From an uncultured Collinsella sp. (lineage in GTDB: Bacteria; Actinomycetota; Coriobacteriia; Coriobacteriales; Coriobacteriaceae): DNA of 13,881 bases. A program made the translations under genes and the position numbers. The first letter of the stretch is position 1; each line of letters opens with the position of its first letter. Below the pieces are notes generated by a model. That model had not been told where the DNA came from. It saw only the letters and a program-made list of their open reading frames with translations, and ran no database searches. Below, in pieces: positions 1-7,137 of this stretch. The DNA is taken from NCBI GenBank assembly GCA_902475475.1, contig CABRZY010000033.1:1-13881 (forward strand), given 5' to 3'.

Positions 1-19
1 GAGGACGTCGGCGTGATAA

Positions 20-42
20 CCCCGCAGGCCTTGCGCCGGCGG
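20..42 (-). terminator. Possible terminator of the universal stress protein gene
   Basis: Read on the minus strand, CCCGC and GCGGG pair around an inner GG/CC pairing, and the hairpin is followed by GTTATC. It lies just after the stop codon of the minus-strand gene ending at 51. The T-tract is poor, so this is tentative. I see nothing else in bases 1-50. Confidence 0.3.
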
Positions 43-50
43 GAAGGAAC

Positions 51-488
51 CTACTTCACGACCAAAATGTCGCAGTCCGTATTGCGCAGCAGGAACGTCG
101 AAATCGAGCCCAGGAGCGCATACTTGATCGAGGACAGGCCGCGTGCGCCGCAGAGCACCAGGTCGGGCTTAACCACGTCGAGCATCTCGTCCTTGAGCGT
201 CTCGCGAATGCGGCCGGCGCGAATCATGACCTCGACCTCGGGAATGTCGGGATTGGCCTTGGCCTCTTCGAGCTGCTTGGCGATGGAGTTCTTAAATGCC
301 TCCTCTAGGCCGTTGACCAGATCGACCGGATAGGAACCGGCGCTCTCGAGCGCCGTGGAATCGATAACGTGGCCGATGATTAGCTTGGCGCCGTTGTTCG
401 CGGCGACCTTGATGGCGCGTGCGAGCACAAAATCCTGCTGCTCAGTACCGTCGAGTGAAACAAATACCTTGGTGTAGCCCTCGTTCAT
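51..488 (-). CDS. Universal stress protein, UspA family
   Basis: The product is a 145-residue single-domain Usp-fold cytoplasmic protein, the usual length for the family. The N-terminal strand VFVSLDGTEQQ carries the conserved Asp (D13). The C-terminal half has an exact match to the nucleotide-binding signature G-x2-G-x9-G-S: G114, G117, G127 and S128. It is therefore predicted to be of the ATP-binding type. The ATG at 488 is preceded on the minus strand by AAGGAGG about five bases upstream, which fixes the start. The gene stands alone and is divergent from uppP across about 250 bases. In this family such proteins bind ATP and promote survival under starvation, oxidative or antibiotic stress, but the specific role cannot be read from sequence. 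The family call is firm; the function is general. Confidence 0.93.
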   Translation of the reverse strand: MNEGYTKVFVSLDGTEQQDFVLARAIKVAANNGAKLIIGHVIDSTALESAGSYPVDLVNGLEEAFKNSIAKQLEEAKANPDIPEVEVMIRAGRIRETLKDEMLDVVKPDLVLCGARGLSSIKYALLGSISTFLLRNTDCDILVVK

Positions 489-557
489 GGTTTCCTCCTT
501 GGTCTATCGCACGGGCGCGGGGCTCGTGTGTCGGGCGGGCGCGGGCGCGTTGGCCGC

Positions 558-586
558 CGGACACTTTATCTTGTTGCAGTTATACC
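558..586 (+). promoter_or_regulatory. Candidate promoter for uppP
   Basis: CGGACA (558-563) and TATACC (581-586) are 17 bases apart, each a partial match to the sigma70-type consensus. A transcript starting near 593 would pass through the terminator-like hairpin at 607-636 before reaching uppP at 738. A second weak -10 candidate, GATAAT at 671-676, lies beyond the hairpin and would avoid it. I cannot tell which is used. Confidence 0.3.
579..584 (-). promoter_or_regulatory. Candidate -10 box for the universal stress protein gene
   Basis: The minus strand reads TATAAC, about 90 bases before the ATG at 488. No good -35 box lies at 16-18 bases. A plus-strand -10-like TATACC (581-586) overlaps it, so the region may hold back-to-back promoters. 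Confidence 0.3.
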
Positions 587-606
587 CAAGGATTTCGGTT
601 TGACTG

Positions 607-636
607 CTCGCAATTCTGTGAACGGGCGAGTTTTTT
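607..636 (+). terminator. Terminator-like hairpin in the uppP leader
   Basis: CTCGC (607-611) pairs with GCGAG (626-630), with an inner TTC/GAA pairing, and six T residues follow directly (631-636). It sits 100 bases before the uppP start. It could be an attenuator, or the end of a short upstream transcript. No gene on the plus strand upstream needs it as a terminator. Confidence 0.45.
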
Positions 637-737
637 GGTAAGGGTAGGCGCGGTCGCACCGCCAACGGTTGATAATGGGACATCGCCCGCATCGTCCTCA
701 GAACATCTACCGGCGGGTGTCTAACGAGGGGGTCCCT

Positions 738-1718
738 TTGGATATTATCGAGCTTCTAAAATCTGCCTTCATGGGCCTGGTCGAGGGCATCACCGAATGG
801 CTGCCTGTTTCGTCGACCGGTCACATGATCTTGGTGGACGAGTTCGTCAAGATGAACGTGAGCGAGACGTTCTGGAATATGTTCCTGGTCGTGATTCAGC
901 TCGGGGCCATTCTGGCCGTCTGTGTGCTGTTCTTCCATGAGCTCAATCCGTTCTCGCCCAGCAAGGGCAAGGAGGGCCGTCGCGACACCTGGGTGCTGTG
1001 GGGCAAGATTGTGCTCGGTTGCATTCCTGCGGCGGCGATCGGTCTGCCGCTCAACGACTGGATGGAGGAGCATTTCTACAACGCTCCCGTCGTGGCGCTG
1101 GCGCTCATTGTGTACGGCGTGCTGTTTATCGTGATCGAGAACTGGCGCGCGAGCAAGCGCGAGGAAATGGCCGTTGCCGGTTCGTTTGGTTCGCGTGCTG
1201 TGGTGTCGGGTGGACGTCCCGCCGGTGCGCACTTTGCGGCGCCCGCCGCGGCTACCGCTGAGGATGAGGACGATGACGAGAATCTGGACTTTGGCTCCAT
1301 CGCCACGCTCGAGGACCTGAGCTGGAAGACTGCGCTGGGTATCGGCTGCTTCCAGGTGCTTTCGCTGGTGCCTGGTACGTCTCGCTCCGGTTCTACCATC
1401 ATCGGCGGCCTGCTTTTGGGCTGCACGCGTTCGGTGGCGTCCAAGTTTACGTTCTTCCTGGCCATCCCTGTCATGTTTGGCGCGAGTGCGCTCAAGCTGG
1501 TCAAGTACTTCATCAAGGGCGGCACGTTCGGTGCCAACGAGGTCGCTATCCTGGGCGTGGGCTGCGTTGTGGCCTTTGTGGTTTCGCTCATCGCCATCAA
1601 GTGGCTCATGGGCTTCGTCCGCCGTCACGACTTCAAGTGCTTCGGCGTCTACCGCATCATTCTGGGCATCGTGGTGCTCGCGTACTTCTTCGTCCTGGAG
1701 CCTATGCTCGGCCTGTAA
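738..1718 (+). CDS. uppP: Undecaprenyl-diphosphatase (UppP/BacA)
   Basis: This integral membrane phosphatase dephosphorylates undecaprenyl diphosphate, recycling the lipid carrier for peptidoglycan and other wall polymers; overexpression of family members gives bacitracin resistance. Both catalytic regions are present: E16-x3-E20 followed by WLPVSSTGH with H29, and PGTSRSG at 212-218 with R216. Several hydrophobic segments span the rest. The preferred start is TTG at 738, preceded by GAGGGGG and placing the conserved membrane segment at the N terminus; this gives 326 residues. An upstream in-frame TTG at 669 or ATG at 675 would add an unconserved arginine-rich tail. The family is usually about 270 residues. 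The excess is an insert at roughly 142-190, rich in Ala and Gly with an acidic run EDEDDDE at 175-181, lying between membrane segments before the second motif. The gene appears monocistronic, with a terminator at 1763-1803. Confidence 0.93.
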   Translation: MDIIELLKSAFMGLVEGITEWLPVSSTGHMILVDEFVKMNVSETFWNMFLVVIQLGAILAVCVLFFHELNPFSPSKGKEGRRDTWVLWGKIVLGCIPAAAIGLPLNDWMEEHFYNAPVVALALIVYGVLFIVIENWRASKREEMAVAGSFGSRAVVSGGRPAGAHFAAPAAATAEDEDDDENLDFGSIATLEDLSWKTALGIGCFQVLSLVPGTSRSGSTIIGGLLLGCTRSVASKFTFFLAIPVMFGASALKLVKYFIKGGTFGANEVAILGVGCVVAFVVSLIAIKWLMGFVRRHDFKCFGVYRIILGIVVLAYFFVLEPMLGL

Positions 1719-1762
1719 CTTGGTTGATGCTGCGCGGCGGCCAGAACGACAACTTGTCATTC

Positions 1763-1806
1763 AAAGAGGGCGACATGGCCAAAAGGTCTATGCCGCCCTC
1801 TTTTCA
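1763..1806 (+). terminator. Terminator after uppP
   Basis: AAAGAGGGCG (1763-1772) pairs perfectly with CGCCCTCTTT (1794-1803); the enclosed bases can pair further (CATGGCC with GGTCTATG). The T-rich end TTTT (1801-1804) follows the GC-rich stem. It lies 45 bases after the uppP stop. Confidence 0.75.
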
Positions 1807-1879
1807 TGCCAATTTGTTCGCTCTGGCCGCCGCCCGCTGCTGCTGCCATGACATCGGCGGTTTCGTGATTGCCAATAGA

Positions 1880-1912
1880 TTGGTGCAAAGTAACCTGACC
1901 CCATTGCGCCAA
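1880..1912. repeat. Hairpin repeat with AACCTG(A/T)CCC loop, copy 1
   Basis: TTGGTGCAA (1880-1888) pairs with TTGCGCCAA (1904-1912), eight of nine pairs Watson-Crick and one G-T. The loop AGTAACCTGACCCCA closely matches the reverse complement of the loop at 8196-8210. It lies in the 332-base gap between uppP and pcrA. Apart from this, the uppP terminator and the pcrA promoter, I see nothing in that gap. Confidence 0.7.
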
Positions 1913-1958
1913 ATCCGCTGGGCGGGCCCGATTGTGGCGGACGGAGTCGTGGTGTGAT

Positions 1959-1989
1959 TTGCGTCGGTGTCCGCGCGGCTCGGTATACT
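1959..1989 (+). promoter_or_regulatory. Promoter of the pcrA helicase gene
   Basis: The -10 box TATACT (1984-1989) is close to consensus. TTGCGT (1959-1964) is a possible -35 box, but the spacing of 19 bases is long. The predicted transcript start is near 1996, about 55 bases before the ATG. The same TATACT hexamer precedes the genes at 11641 and 13481. Confidence 0.55.
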
Positions 1990-2050
1990 GGTACGGCTCA
2001 AACTATGGCGCCGCCCGCAGGCGCGCCGTCCGTCAGATGAGGAGTCGCCC

Positions 2051-4942
2051 ATGACCCAGCCCTTGCCCTGGGAAAAGAATGTCGCGGTACCTGTGCCGCC
2101 CGCGCCGGAACCCGTGCCGCTCGATGCATATGCCGCCCCTGCTGCGCCGGAACCCGAGCTCGTCCCGCTCGACATCTACGACGCTCCCGCGCCGGCACCC
2201 AAGCCGCTCGTCGACATCGACAGCCTTAATCCCGCCCAGCGCGAGGCCGTCCTGACCACCGAGGGTCCGCTGCTGGTGCTTGCCGGCGCCGGCTCGGGCA
2301 AGACCCGCGTCCTGACCTTCCGCATCGCACATATGCTCGGCGATCTGGGCGTTAAGCCCTGGCAGATTCTTGCCATCACGTTTACCAACAAGGCCGCGGC
2401 CGAGATGCGTGAGCGTCTGGCGGCACTCATTCCCAGCGGCACCCGTGGCATGTGGGTGTGCACCTTTCATGCCATGTGCGTGCGTATGCTGCGCGAGGAC
2501 GCCGACCTGCTGGGCTACACCGGTCAGTTCACCATCTACGATGACGATGACTCAAAGCGCATGGTGCGCGACATTATGCAGGCGCTCGGTATCGAGCAAA
2601 AGCAGTTCCCCATCAACATGATCCGCAGCAAGATCAGCTCGGCCAAAAACGCCATGATCGGCCCCGAGGATATGCTTAAATCCGCCGATAGTCCCAACGA
2701 CAAAAAGGCCGCGCAGGTCTACCTAGAGCTGGAGCGCCGCCTGCGCGCCGCCAACGCGATGGACTTCGACGACCTGCTCGTGCGCACGCTCGAGCTACTG
2801 CGCACCCGCCCCGAGGTGCTCGACAAGTATCAGGAGCGCTTCCGCTACATTAGCGTCGACGAGTATCAGGACACCAACCACGTCCAGTACGAGATTGCCA
2901 ACCTGCTGGCCGCCAAGTACCAAAACCTCATGGTCGTGGGCGACGACGACCAGTCCATTTATAGCTGGCGTGGCGCCGACATCACCAATATCCTGGACTT
3001 TGAGAAGGACTTTAAAAACTGCAAGACCGTCAAGCTGGAGCAGAACTACCGCTCCACGGGTCATATCCTGAGCGCCGCCAACGCCGTGGTGCGTCACAAC
3101 TCGCAGCGCAAGGACAAGCGCCTGTTTACGGCCGAGGGCGATGGCGAGAAGATCCAGGCCTTCCAGGCGAGCGATGAGCGCGACGAGGGCCGCTGGATTG
3201 CCGGCGAGATCGAGAAGCTGCACTCCAAGGGCACGAGTTACGACGACATCGCCGTGTTCTACCGCACCAACGCCCAGTCGCGCATTCTCGAAGATATGTT
3301 CCTGCGCGCGGGCGTGCCCTACAAGATCGTGGGCGGCACGCGATTCTTCGACCGTGCCGAGATCCGCGACGTCATGGCTTATCTCAAGATGATCGTGAAC
3401 CCGGCAGACGAGATGAGCGTCAAGCGCGTCATCAACACGCCACGCCGCGGTATCGGCTCCACCTCGATCCAAAAGATCGAGCAGCTGGCGCGCGACAACC
3501 GTTGCTCGTTCTTCCAGGCCTGCGAGATCGCAACAGCCGAGACAGGCATGTTTAGCGCCAAGGTGCGCAATGGCCTGTCGAGCTTTGTCTCCCTGGTGCG
3601 CGAGGGTCGCCGCATGGACGGCGAACTCAAGGACGTCGTCGAGATGATCGTCGATAAGACGGGCCTGCTGCAGGCTTTCCGCGCCGAGGGCACCATGGAG
3701 TCCGAGAGCCGCGCCGAGAACATCCAGGAATTCCTGGGCGTCGCCGCTGAATTTGAGGAGACGCACGAGGATATCGAGGGCACGCTCGAGAGCTTGGAAG
3801 AGCTGCGCGCAGCCGGTGTTGCCGATGTGCCTGCCGGCGCCGAGTCCGAGCCCGTCGTGGTGAGCGCGCCCGCGCCCGAGCCGGGGCCGTCCGCCTCGGC
3901 ATCCTCGTTTGAGGCGCTCGTCGGCGCCCGTGACGCCGCGGGCTCTAATCCGCTCGATGGCTTGGCCGCTCCGGCGCTGTCTCCGCAGGATGCCCTGGCC
4001 GCCGCCATCGCGGGCAACGCGTATGCCGTGCCGACAGAGATGCCGGCGGGTGCCGTGCATGCCGACGAGATCGAGCGCACCTACGGTCCGCTCACCTGTA
4101 AGGCGCTGCCGGCACTCATGGAGTGGCTGGCCCTGCGCTCCGACTTGGATTCCCTGGCCGGCGAGACGCACGCCATCACCATGATGACTATCCACTCCGC
4201 CAAGGGCCTGGAGTTCCCGGCGGTGTTCGTGGCCGGCATGGAGGAGGGCATCTTCCCGCACGTGCACGACTTTGGCGGCAGCGATGACCCGGGCAAGCTC
4301 GAGGAGGAGCGTCGCCTGGCCTACGTTGCCATCACGCGTGCCCGTAAGCGCCTGTTCCTGACCTATGCGGCCACGCGTCGCACCTACGGCTCGACCTCTG
4401 CCAACCCGCGCTCGCGCTTCCTCAATGAGATTCCGTTTGAGGATATCGAGTTTAGCGGTATCGGTTCTGCCGGTTTTGAGGGCACGGGCTGGGAGAAGCG
4501 CGGCGACCGTCACGGCACCTTTGGCTCGGGCGTGGGTTCGGATATGTATGGCGGCAAGGTGTTCGGTTCGCATACGCGCTCGACCGGCGGTTCCGGTTCG
4601 CGCGGTGGATCGAGTTTTGACGATTTCTTTGGCGGCAGCAGCTACGGGACCGAGCGCCATCGTGGGGTCTCGCCCGACGCCGGCCGTGTTGCCTCGACCT
4701 TTGGTTCGGGTGCGCCGCGAGCCAAAAAGCCGTCATCTAAGGTGTCGCCGACAGTGGAGCGCAAGGTCGATCGCGCTAGCGCGTCGCAGGACTTTGCCGC
4801 AGGCGATACCGTGAGCCACAAGACCTTTGGCACGGGTACCGTGATCTCGGTCGTCGGAGACATGATCGAGGTTCAATTCGAAAAGACCGGCCAGACCAAA
4901 AAGCTAATGAAAGGTTTTGCACCGATCGTCAAGCTGTCGTGA
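2051..4942 (+). CDS. pcrA: ATP-dependent DNA helicase PcrA/UvrD
   Basis: This superfamily 1A 3'-5' DNA helicase acts in excision repair, rolling-circle replication and clearing RecA or stalled RNA polymerase. The motifs appear in order: Q motif LNPAQREAV, Walker A GAGSGKT (79-85), Ia TFTNKAAAEMRER, II VDEYQDT (from 269), III GDDDQSIYSWRG, IV LEQNYRS, V TIHSAKGLEF (from 713) and VI EEERRLAYVAITRARKR (from 751). The C-terminal segment 918-963 (GDTVSHKTFGTGTV...) is the Tudor-like domain by which PcrA binds RNA polymerase. The ATG at 2051 follows GAGGAG; the frame is open further upstream but lies over the promoter. At 963 residues it is much longer than the usual 720-750. The excess is a Pro/Ala-rich N-terminal tail (about 1-55), an Ala/Pro/Glu-rich insert at about 588-670 inside domain 2B, and a Gly/Ser-rich linker before the Tudor domain. 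It is monocistronic. Confidence 0.96.
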   Translation: MTQPLPWEKNVAVPVPPAPEPVPLDAYAAPAAPEPELVPLDIYDAPAPAPKPLVDIDSLNPAQREAVLTTEGPLLVLAGAGSGKTRVLTFRIAHMLGDLGVKPWQILAITFTNKAAAEMRERLAALIPSGTRGMWVCTFHAMCVRMLREDADLLGYTGQFTIYDDDDSKRMVRDIMQALGIEQKQFPINMIRSKISSAKNAMIGPEDMLKSADSPNDKKAAQVYLELERRLRAANAMDFDDLLVRTLELLRTRPEVLDKYQERFRYISVDEYQDTNHVQYEIANLLAAKYQNLMVVGDDDQSIYSWRGADITNILDFEKDFKNCKTVKLEQNYRSTGHILSAANAVVRHNSQRKDKRLFTAEGDGEKIQAFQASDERDEGRWIAGEIEKLHSKGTSYDDIAVFYRTNAQSRILEDMFLRAGVPYKIVGGTRFFDRAEIRDVMAYLKMIVNPADEMSVKRVINTPRRGIGSTSIQKIEQLARDNRCSFFQACEIATAETGMFSAKVRNGLSSFVSLVREGRRMDGELKDVVEMIVDKTGLLQAFRAEGTMESESRAENIQEFLGVAAEFEETHEDIEGTLESLEELRAAGVADVPAGAESEPVVVSAPAPEPGPSASASSFEALVGARDAAGSNPLDGLAAPALSPQDALAAAIAGNAYAVPTEMPAGAVHADEIERTYGPLTCKALPALMEWLALRSDLDSLAGETHAITMMTIHSAKGLEFPAVFVAGMEEGIFPHVHDFGGSDDPGKLEEERRLAYVAITRARKRLFLTYAATRRTYGSTSANPRSRFLNEIPFEDIEFSGIGSAGFEGTGWEKRGDRHGTFGSGVGSDMYGGKVFGSHTRSTGGSGSRGGSSFDDFFGGSSYGTERHRGVSPDAGRVASTFGSGAPRAKKPSSKVSPTVERKVDRASASQDFAAGDTVSHKTFGTGTVISVVGDMIEVQFEKTGQTKKLMKGFAPIVKLS

Positions 4943-4949
4943 TCCCGGC

Positions 4950-5079
4950 GGACCTGGGCGGGCGTATGGGGCAACATCGCCTGCTCGGGCAGTCCTGCGC
5001 AAGACGGAGAGCACATTAAGTGCTCTCCTTTGCGTGCGGAACTCGCGATCGATGTTGTCCCATACGCCCGCCCAGGTCC
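4950..5079. repeat. Long foldback repeat just after pcrA
   Basis: The 30-base arms 4950-4979 (beginning GGACCTGGGCGGGCG) and 5050-5079 are inverted copies with one mismatch, which is G-T tolerant in RNA. The 70 bases between contain a second perfect 9-base hairpin, GGAGAGCAC (5006-5014) with GTGCTCTCC (5020-5028) around loop ATTAA; the flanks also pair in part. The whole 130 bases can form one rod. It begins seven bases after the pcrA stop and has no T-tract, so it is not a standard terminator. I see no direct repeats flanking it. It could be a non-autonomous mobile repeat, an mRNA-stabilising structure or a small RNA; I cannot choose. Confidence 0.8.
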
Positions 5080-5163
5080 TTGGGTAACGTTGCTTGCGAA
5101 CGCCGCTCCGCTCGTCCGCTTTTTGATTTGGAGAACCGGGTGGGCTGAAATGTAGATACGAGT

Positions 5164-5216
5164 AGGGGCTCCTCCGTTGATGAACGGGGGAGCCCCTTGT
5201 TTCGTTTTGGTTGTTG
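5164..5216 (+). terminator. Strong terminator between pcrA and manA
   Basis: AGGGGCTCCTCCGTT (5164-5178) pairs with AACGGGGGAGCCCCT (5183-5197), 14 of 15 pairs Watson-Crick plus one G-T, around loop GATG. The plus strand continues TTGTTTCGTTTT, so the orientation is rightward, ending the pcrA transcript. The stem could also stop the convergent manA transcript, though the minus-strand side lacks a T-run. The stretch 5080-5163 between the foldback and this stem shows nothing recognisable. Confidence 0.8.
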
Positions 5217-5223
5217 TTGTGAC

Positions 5224-6156
5224 CTAGAGGTGGCTGATGATCAGTTCCATCTTGCCTTCGAGGTCGATGGAGCTGACGGTGCTGGGGGCCAGCAGGTGGC
5301 TTCCCTTGCGGACGGGGTCGCCGCAGATGGTGCCTTCGCCGTCGATGACCGACAGACACATGAAGGGCCAGCGCTGCTCCAAGGTCTTGCTGCCGTCGAC
5401 GCGCACGCGATCGACGGTGTAGCAGGGGTTGGACTCGAGCTTGGTTACGCCATCGACCTCGGGCGCGGTCACCGTGCCGTCGGTCGGAGCCTGAGCATCA
5501 AAGTCGATGCATTCGAGGCTCTGCTCAATGTGCAGTGGGCGCAGCTTGCCGTCGGTGCCGGGGCGGTCGTAGTCGTACAGGCGATATGTCACGTCGCTCG
5601 ACTGCTGCGTCTCCAGAATCAGCGTGCCGGTCTTGATGGCGTGAACGGTGCCGGAGTCGATCTGGAAAAAGTCTCCCTTGTGAATCGGCAGCACGTTGAG
5701 CATCTCGTCCCAACGGCCCTCTTCGATCATCTGTGCGGCCTCGGCGCGGTCGTGCGCGCGCTGGCCGACGATGATCGTGGCGCCGGGCTCGCAGTCCAGC
5801 ACATACCAGCACTCGGTTTTGCCCAGGCTGCCGTTCTCGTGCTTGGCGGCGTACTCGTCGTTGGGATGAATCTGGATTGAAAGGTCGTCCTTGGCATCCA
5901 GAATCTTAATGAGCAGCGGGAACTCCTTGCCCTCGCAATTGCCAAAGAGCTCGCGGTGCTCGGCCCACAGCCACGACAGCGTGTGACCGGCATACGGGCC
6001 CTCCGCAATCTGGCAGTCACCGTTGGGATGGGCCGAGATGGCCCAGCACTCACCGATGGGACCTTCGGGAATGTCGTAACCAAATACGGTTTCGAGCTGG
6101 CGGCCGCCCCAGATCTTCTCGTGAAAGATCGGCGTCAGTTTAATCAAATCGGACAT
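5224..6156 (-). CDS. manA: Mannose-6-phosphate isomerase, class I
   Basis: This zinc enzyme interconverts mannose 6-phosphate and fructose 6-phosphate, linking mannose use to glycolysis and supplying mannose 6-phosphate for glycan synthesis. It is a cytoplasmic cupin protein of 310 residues, matching the short form common in Gram-positives (about 315). Zinc ligands are visible as Q95 and H97 in SIQIHPNDEYA, E115 in KTECWYVLD and H172 in SGTVHAI; the active-site arginine region is YRLYDYDRPG. Two ATGs lie near the start (6162 and 6156). The one at 6156 is preferred because the GGGGG at 6164-6168 is seven bases from it but only one base from the other. It follows the GntR regulator gene by about 75 bases on the same strand with no terminator visible between, so the two are probably co-transcribed and manA is probably controlled by that regulator. 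Confidence 0.94.
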   Translation of the reverse strand: MSDLIKLTPIFHEKIWGGRQLETVFGYDIPEGPIGECWAISAHPNGDCQIAEGPYAGHTLSWLWAEHRELFGNCEGKEFPLLIKILDAKDDLSIQIHPNDEYAAKHENGSLGKTECWYVLDCEPGATIIVGQRAHDRAEAAQMIEEGRWDEMLNVLPIHKGDFFQIDSGTVHAIKTGTLILETQQSSDVTYRLYDYDRPGTDGKLRPLHIEQSLECIDFDAQAPTDGTVTAPEVDGVTKLESNPCYTVDRVRVDGSKTLEQRWPFMCLSVIDGEGTICGDPVRKGSHLLAPSTVSSIDLEGKMELIISHL

Positions 6157-6230
6157 GTTCATACCCCCATTGTGTTGCGCGGGCGCTGCACAAAACAGCT
6201 CAAAGCGAGCGCCCGGATGACTACAAAAAC

Positions 6231-6950
6231 CTATGCCAACGTTACGTTGTGCAACTCAAAGCGGTCGCCAACGTTGCGCGAGACCGAATACTCAAAGGCG
6301 GCGCCGCTGTCCAAAAAGCCAATCTGGGTGAGCTCGAGCAGGGGAGAGCCAAGTTTGGTGTCCAGACGCTCGGCTTCTTCCTCGGTTGCTGCCACGGCGC
6401 GAATGGTACGGTGGAAGCTCGAAATCTTCAGCCCACATTGCTCGCGGATGAAGTGGTAGACCGATCCGTACAGGTCCTTCTTTTTAAGGCCTGGAATCAG
6501 CTCGAGGGGCATGTAGGTGTACTCGATAACGATGGGCTTCTCATCGGCCTGACGCACGCGCACGACGTGATAGGCAAAGTCATCCTCTGCAATTCCCAGC
6601 TGGGCTGCGATGTCCGCTGGTGGATTAACGATCGAGAAATCGTAGACCACCGAGGTCACCTTCTCCCCGCGGTGCTCATATGAAAAGCCCTGGGCACGGT
6701 CGTTTTTGCCCTGGAAAAACGCCTGGCCGGGAAGCCCCGCCGTGTCCTTAACGTAGGTACCCGATCCGCGTCGGCTGGTAATAAGACCTTCCTCGGTGAT
6801 TTGCTCGATAGCTCGTTTGACGGTGATTTTGGAAACGCTATAGAGCTCGCAGAACTCAACGACGGTGGGAAGCTTGTCGCCCGGTTTAAGAGTGCCATCC
6901 TCGATAGTGCGACGAATATCTGCAGCTATCGCCTCGTATTTTGGGATCAC
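6231..6950 (-). CDS. GntR-family regulator, HutC/UTRA subfamily
   Basis: This is a 239-residue one-component transcription factor. Residues 1-70 form the GntR winged helix-turn-helix: KYEAIAADIRRTIEDGTLKPGDKLPT, then recognition region VSKITVKRAIEQITEEGLI and wing SRRGSGTYV. Residues 95-235 form a UTRA effector domain ending in the typical FEYSVSRNVGDRFEL. UTRA domains usually bind small ligands, often sugar phosphates or amino acids. The start is GTG at 6950, preceded on the minus strand by AGGAGG four bases away. It precedes manA on the same strand, which suggests it senses a mannose- or hexose-related metabolite and controls its own operon; that is inference. Its codon use looks a little less GC-rich than the neighbouring genes, and it sits beside an AT-rich intergenic stretch, mild hints of separate origin. 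The family assignment is firm; the effector is unknown. Confidence 0.93.
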   Translation of the reverse strand: MIPKYEAIAADIRRTIEDGTLKPGDKLPTVVEFCELYSVSKITVKRAIEQITEEGLITSRRGSGTYVKDTAGLPGQAFFQGKNDRAQGFSYEHRGEKVTSVVYDFSIVNPPADIAAQLGIAEDDFAYHVVRVRQADEKPIVIEYTYMPLELIPGLKKKDLYGSVYHFIREQCGLKISSFHRTIRAVAATEEEAERLDTKLGSPLLELTQIGFLDSGAAFEYSVSRNVGDRFELHNVTLA

Positions 6951-6974
6951 GGAACCTCCTATCCAACCTGATTG

Positions 6975-6992
6975 AGTATAAAAGAAAGTATA
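6975..6992 (-). promoter_or_regulatory. Candidate -10 boxes for the gntR-manA operon
   Basis: The minus strand carries TATACT twice, at 6992-6987 and 6980-6975, upstream of the AGGAGG and GTG start. The repeats of GTATA in the same place (plus strand GAGTATAAAAGAAAGTATAG) could equally be a regulator site. No good -35 box was found at either. Confidence 0.45.
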
Positions 6993-7040
6993 GTTAACAC
7001 CTAAGCATCCCTATTGTATATTTAAAAAGTTCGAGAAAGA

Positions 7041-7046
7041 TATAAT
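7041..7046 (+). promoter_or_regulatory. Perfect TATAAT -10 box in the AT-rich region
   Basis: TATAAT is an exact -10 consensus reading rightward toward the ROK kinase gene. A possible -35 (TTGTAT, 7014-7019) is 21 bases away, too far for a standard promoter. In so AT-rich a stretch a chance match is quite possible. Confidence 0.35.
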
Positions 7047-7069
7047 TAAAAGTCGCTTCGCATATAAAC

Positions 7070-7081
7070 TAGAGCGCTCTA
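7070..7081. promoter_or_regulatory. Palindrome resembling a LacI-family operator
   Basis: TAGAGCGCTCTA is a perfect 12-base palindrome. Its GAGCGCTC core matches the central part of many LacI/GalR-family operators, for example the actinobacterial CebR type TGGGAGCGCTCCCA. It lies between the divergent gntR and ROK kinase genes, 24 bases after the TATAAT. A LacI-type repressor acting here would have to be encoded outside the window. Confidence 0.45.
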
Positions 7082-7137
7082 AATAGATAAACATCTGAGT
7101 AATGTCGTGTTAAGCGGCCATTCGCGTTTTCCCGGAT

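Noticed and set aside
756..1760. Antisense frame (334 residues) over uppP
   Set aside because: It is a mirror of the UppP gene, rich in Arg, His and Asp, with no domain; it begins in the uppP terminator region.
2795..4660. Long open frame (621 residues) antisense to pcrA
   Set aside because: It lies wholly opposite a gene with all helicase motifs, and its composition (Arg, Gly, His, Ala, Leu-rich) is what high-GC coding DNA gives in the mirror frame. It has no recognisable domain.
4950..5079. Integron attC site or tRNA-like structure
   Set aside because: The fold is a long near-perfect rod without the attC core sites or a cloverleaf, and no integrase gene is near.
4904..5359. Minus-strand frame (151 residues) through the foldback repeat
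   Set aside because: It runs across the foldback, the terminator and the end of manA, and is Arg/Pro-rich without a start signal.
5197..5880. Plus-strand open frame (227 residues) opposite manA
   Set aside because: manA on the minus strand has all zinc ligands; the plus frame is Val/Ala/Gly/Leu-rich mirror sequence without a ribosome binding site.
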